A DNA stretch of 15,498 bases from RGIG8767 sp964531805 (GTDB lineage: Bacteria; Bacillota; Clostridia; Lachnospirales; Lachnospiraceae). The translations under genes and the position numbers were made by a program. Below, piece by piece: positions 13,926-15,498 of this stretch. Location of the stretch: the NCBI GenBank assembly GCA_964531805.1, contig CAZHGE010000068.1:1-15498 (forward strand), in the 5' to 3' direction. Each line of letters begins with the position of its first letter. Position 1 is the stretch's first letter. The notes under the pieces were generated by a model, which was given only the letters and a program-made list of their open reading frames with translations, was not told where the DNA came from and made no database searches.

Positions 13926-15002
13926 TTATGCTAACTGAGCTGCAACTTCTGCTGCAAAGTCTTCGTTTTTCTTTTCCATACCTTCACCAACTTCGAAACG
14001 AACGAACTTAGTAATAGCAAGATCTTTGTTTACAGACTCAAGATATTTAGCTACTGTCTGCTTTCCATCTTCTGCCTTAACATATGTCTGATCAAGAAGA
14101 CTGATATCTTTAATCTGTTTAGAAATACGACCTTCTACAAGACCTGCAAAAATCTTATTCTCAACATATCCTGCTTTACCTGCCAAAGCAAGTTCTGCAA
14201 GCTTAGCAATTGCTTCTTTTGATAAGAAGTTATATAAATACTTATCATTCTTCTTTTCAGCAAGAATCGCAAGGTCTTCTTCTGAGAATAATTTTTCATT
14301 TTCAACCTTTGTATATAATTCGTTCTGAATAGGCTTTGGAAGAGATGCCGGATCATTAAGTGCGCTGTCAATTGTAATTTCACGCATCTTTGCAATTTCT
14401 TCATCAGAGATATCTGCTCTGCTGATATACTGTGGGTTCATAGCCGCAATCTGCATAGCAACATTTGTAAGCGCTTCTTTCGCTGCATCATCACTTGCAC
14501 CTGTACCAGCTACTAATACACCAATCTTTCCACCAGCATGAAGATATGATGCAACGCAATCTCCGGTAACTTTTGCAAATCTACGAACAGATAATTTTTC
14601 TCCAATTGTTGCTGTCTTTTCAACAAGAAGATCTTTAAGACCGTTCATTTCAAGAACTGCTTCAATGTCTTCTCCGTTTGCTCCACCTTCTAAACCTGAA
14701 GCAAGGGCATTGTCTGCTACAACCTGAACGAATTCCTGAAATGTTTCATTCTTAGCAACGAAGTCTGTTTCTGAGTTTACCTCAACTACAACTGCGCTCT
14801 GTTCATTAGCTGCAACACGTGCAATACCTTCAGCTGCGATTCTGCTGGCTTTCTTTTCCATCTTAGCCGCACCGCTTTTTTTCAACACTTCAACTGCTGC
14901 ATCCATATCACCATCTGTTTCTGTAAGAGCTTTCTTACAGTCCATCATACCTGCACCAGTCATTTCACGTAATTCTTTAACCATAGATGCTGTGATTGCC
15001 AT
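13926..15002 (-). CDS. tsf: Elongation factor Ts (long form)
   Basis: EF-Ts exchanges GDP for GTP on EF-Tu. The product has 358 residues. It has the N-terminal UBA-like domain (MVKELREMTGAGMMDCKKAL, 8-27) and the TDFVAKN motif at 79-85, whose D80-F81 pair inserts into EF-Tu. The core continues to NPQYISRADI. Between about 217 and 282 it carries some 55-65 residues not present in the E. coli or B. subtilis proteins, before the family resumes at FAGLVEGRI. The tail after 310 (KQTVAKYLES...KFVRFEVGEG) matches other forms. I chose the ATG at 15002 because GGAGGG is seven bases upstream; the frame's earlier ATG at 15017 has none. It follows rpsB after 26 nt. Confidence 0.96.
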   Translation of the reverse strand: MAITASMVKELREMTGAGMMDCKKALTETDGDMDAAVEVLKKSGAAKMEKKASRIAAEGIARVAANEQSAVVVEVNSETDFVAKNETFQEFVQVVADNALASGLEGGANGEDIEAVLEMNGLKDLLVEKTATIGEKLSVRRFAKVTGDCVASYLHAGGKIGVLVAGTGASDDAAKEALTNVAMQIAAMNPQYISRADISDEEIAKMREITIDSALNDPASLPKPIQNELYTKVENEKLFSEEDLAILAEKKNDKYLYNFLSKEAIAKLAELALAGKAGYVENKIFAGLVEGRISKQIKDISLLDQTYVKAEDGKQTVAKYLESVNKDLAITKFVRFEVGEGMEKKNEDFAAEVAAQLA

Positions 15003-15028
15003 ATCTATACCCTCCATTATAATGTGTT

Positions 15029-15498
15029 TTATTCTGCTGCTACTTCTTCGATATCTGTTGCTTCAGCAGCTGCTTCTGCAACAACTTCTTCTGTATAAAC
15101 TTCGCCACCCTGGTTAGCTTCGATAACAGCATCTGCCATCTTGGAAACGATTAATTTAACGGCTCTGATTGCATCATCGTTACCTGGAATAACGTAATCT
15201 AATTCTTCTGGATCACAGTTTGTATCACCGATACCGATTAATGTAATACCAAGTGAGTGAGCTTCCTGTACACAGATTTTTTCCTTCTTAGGATCTACTA
15301 CGAAAATAGCATCAGGAATTCTTGTCATATCCTTGATACCGCCAAGGTTCTTTTCTAATTTTTCCCATTCTTTCTTAATCTGGATAACTTCTTTCTTAGG
15401 AAGAACGTCGAATGTTCCATCTTCTGCCATTGTTTCGATTGCTTTTAATCTAGCGATACGAGACTGGATAGTCTTGAAGTTTGTTAACATACCACCTA
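15029..15498 (-). CDS. rpsB: 30S ribosomal protein S2, C-terminal part (cut by window edge)
   Basis: S2 binds the back of the small subunit near 16S rRNA helices and helps recruit S1. The frame is open to the window edge; the family segment (W)LGGMLTNFKTIQSRI begins at 15498, so roughly the first 90-100 residues lie outside. Visible motifs include AIFVVDPKKEKICVQEAHSLGI, then IGIGDTNCDPEELDYVIPGNDDA and the following helix. The protein ends in an acidic, alanine/glutamate-rich tail of about 30 residues. The ATG at 15490 is internal, not the start. It heads the rpsB-tsf operon. Its promoter is outside the window. Confidence 0.97.
   Translation of the reverse strand, partial: GGMLTNFKTIQSRIARLKAIETMAEDGTFDVLPKKEVIQIKKEWEKLEKNLGGIKDMTRIPDAIFVVDPKKEKICVQEAHSLGITLIGIGDTNCDPEELDYVIPGNDDAIRAVKLIVSKMADAVIEANQGGEVYTEEVVAEAAAEATDIEEVAAE

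Overview
The window looks like a chromosomal segment of a low-GC anaerobic Firmicute, most likely of the Lachnospiraceae (Roseburia/Eubacterium/Butyrivibrio-like). This rests on strong GGAGG-type ribosome sites, the Firmicute order of the translation and isoprenoid genes, a Firmicute-type NagB active-site loop, a DUF362 double-ferredoxin protein, and a remnant of the Rpn-type nuclease/transposase family common in that group. The chemoreceptor suggests a motile cell. No plasmid, phage, CRISPR, tRNA or rRNA feature was seen.

All intact genes lie on the minus strand and are read from right to left. At the right end is rpsB (cut by the window edge), followed by tsf and a strong hairpin terminator. 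Next comes an accessory block of six genes: a DUF362 [4Fe-4S] protein, a 6-TM chemoreceptor fused to a c-di-GMP-binding PilZ module, nagB, galK, a membrane-anchored polysaccharide deacetylase and a bactofilin. Then the housekeeping cluster resumes with pyrH, frr, uppS, cdsA, dxr and rseP. In many Firmicutes rpsB-tsf-pyrH-frr-uppS-cdsA-dxr-rseP is nearly continuous, so the accessory block looks inserted between tsf and pyrH.

The core genes cover protein synthesis (S2, EF-Ts, ribosome recycling), UMP phosphorylation, and envelope lipids. DXR starts the dedicated isoprenoid branch, UppS makes the C55 lipid carrier, CdsA makes CDP-diacylglycerol, and RseP is a site-2 protease. The deacetylase-bactofilin pair has its own good promoter and is an envelope-modification unit. 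NagB and GalK are sugar-phosphate enzymes. The receptor-PilZ fusion connects taxis with c-di-GMP.

The left end (1-1124) is non-coding or decayed. It holds a 5'-truncated Rpn-family remnant, a region rich in inverted repeats and short direct repeats, and a degenerate 33-35 bp tandem repeat. That repeat begins inside the last codons of rseP and copies its stop codon downstream. ispG, which often follows rseP, is absent, so this is probably a synteny breakpoint.

The most unusual sequence-level observations are: the rseP 3'-end tandem repeat; an intergenic element (a CTTATTGG[A/C]C core beside an inverted repeat) found at three places; a possible hairpin-bridged Shine-Dalgarno upstream of the DUF362 gene; the chemoreceptor-PilZ fusion; and the deacetylase-bactofilin operon. 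I did not find a clearly new defence or mobile system.
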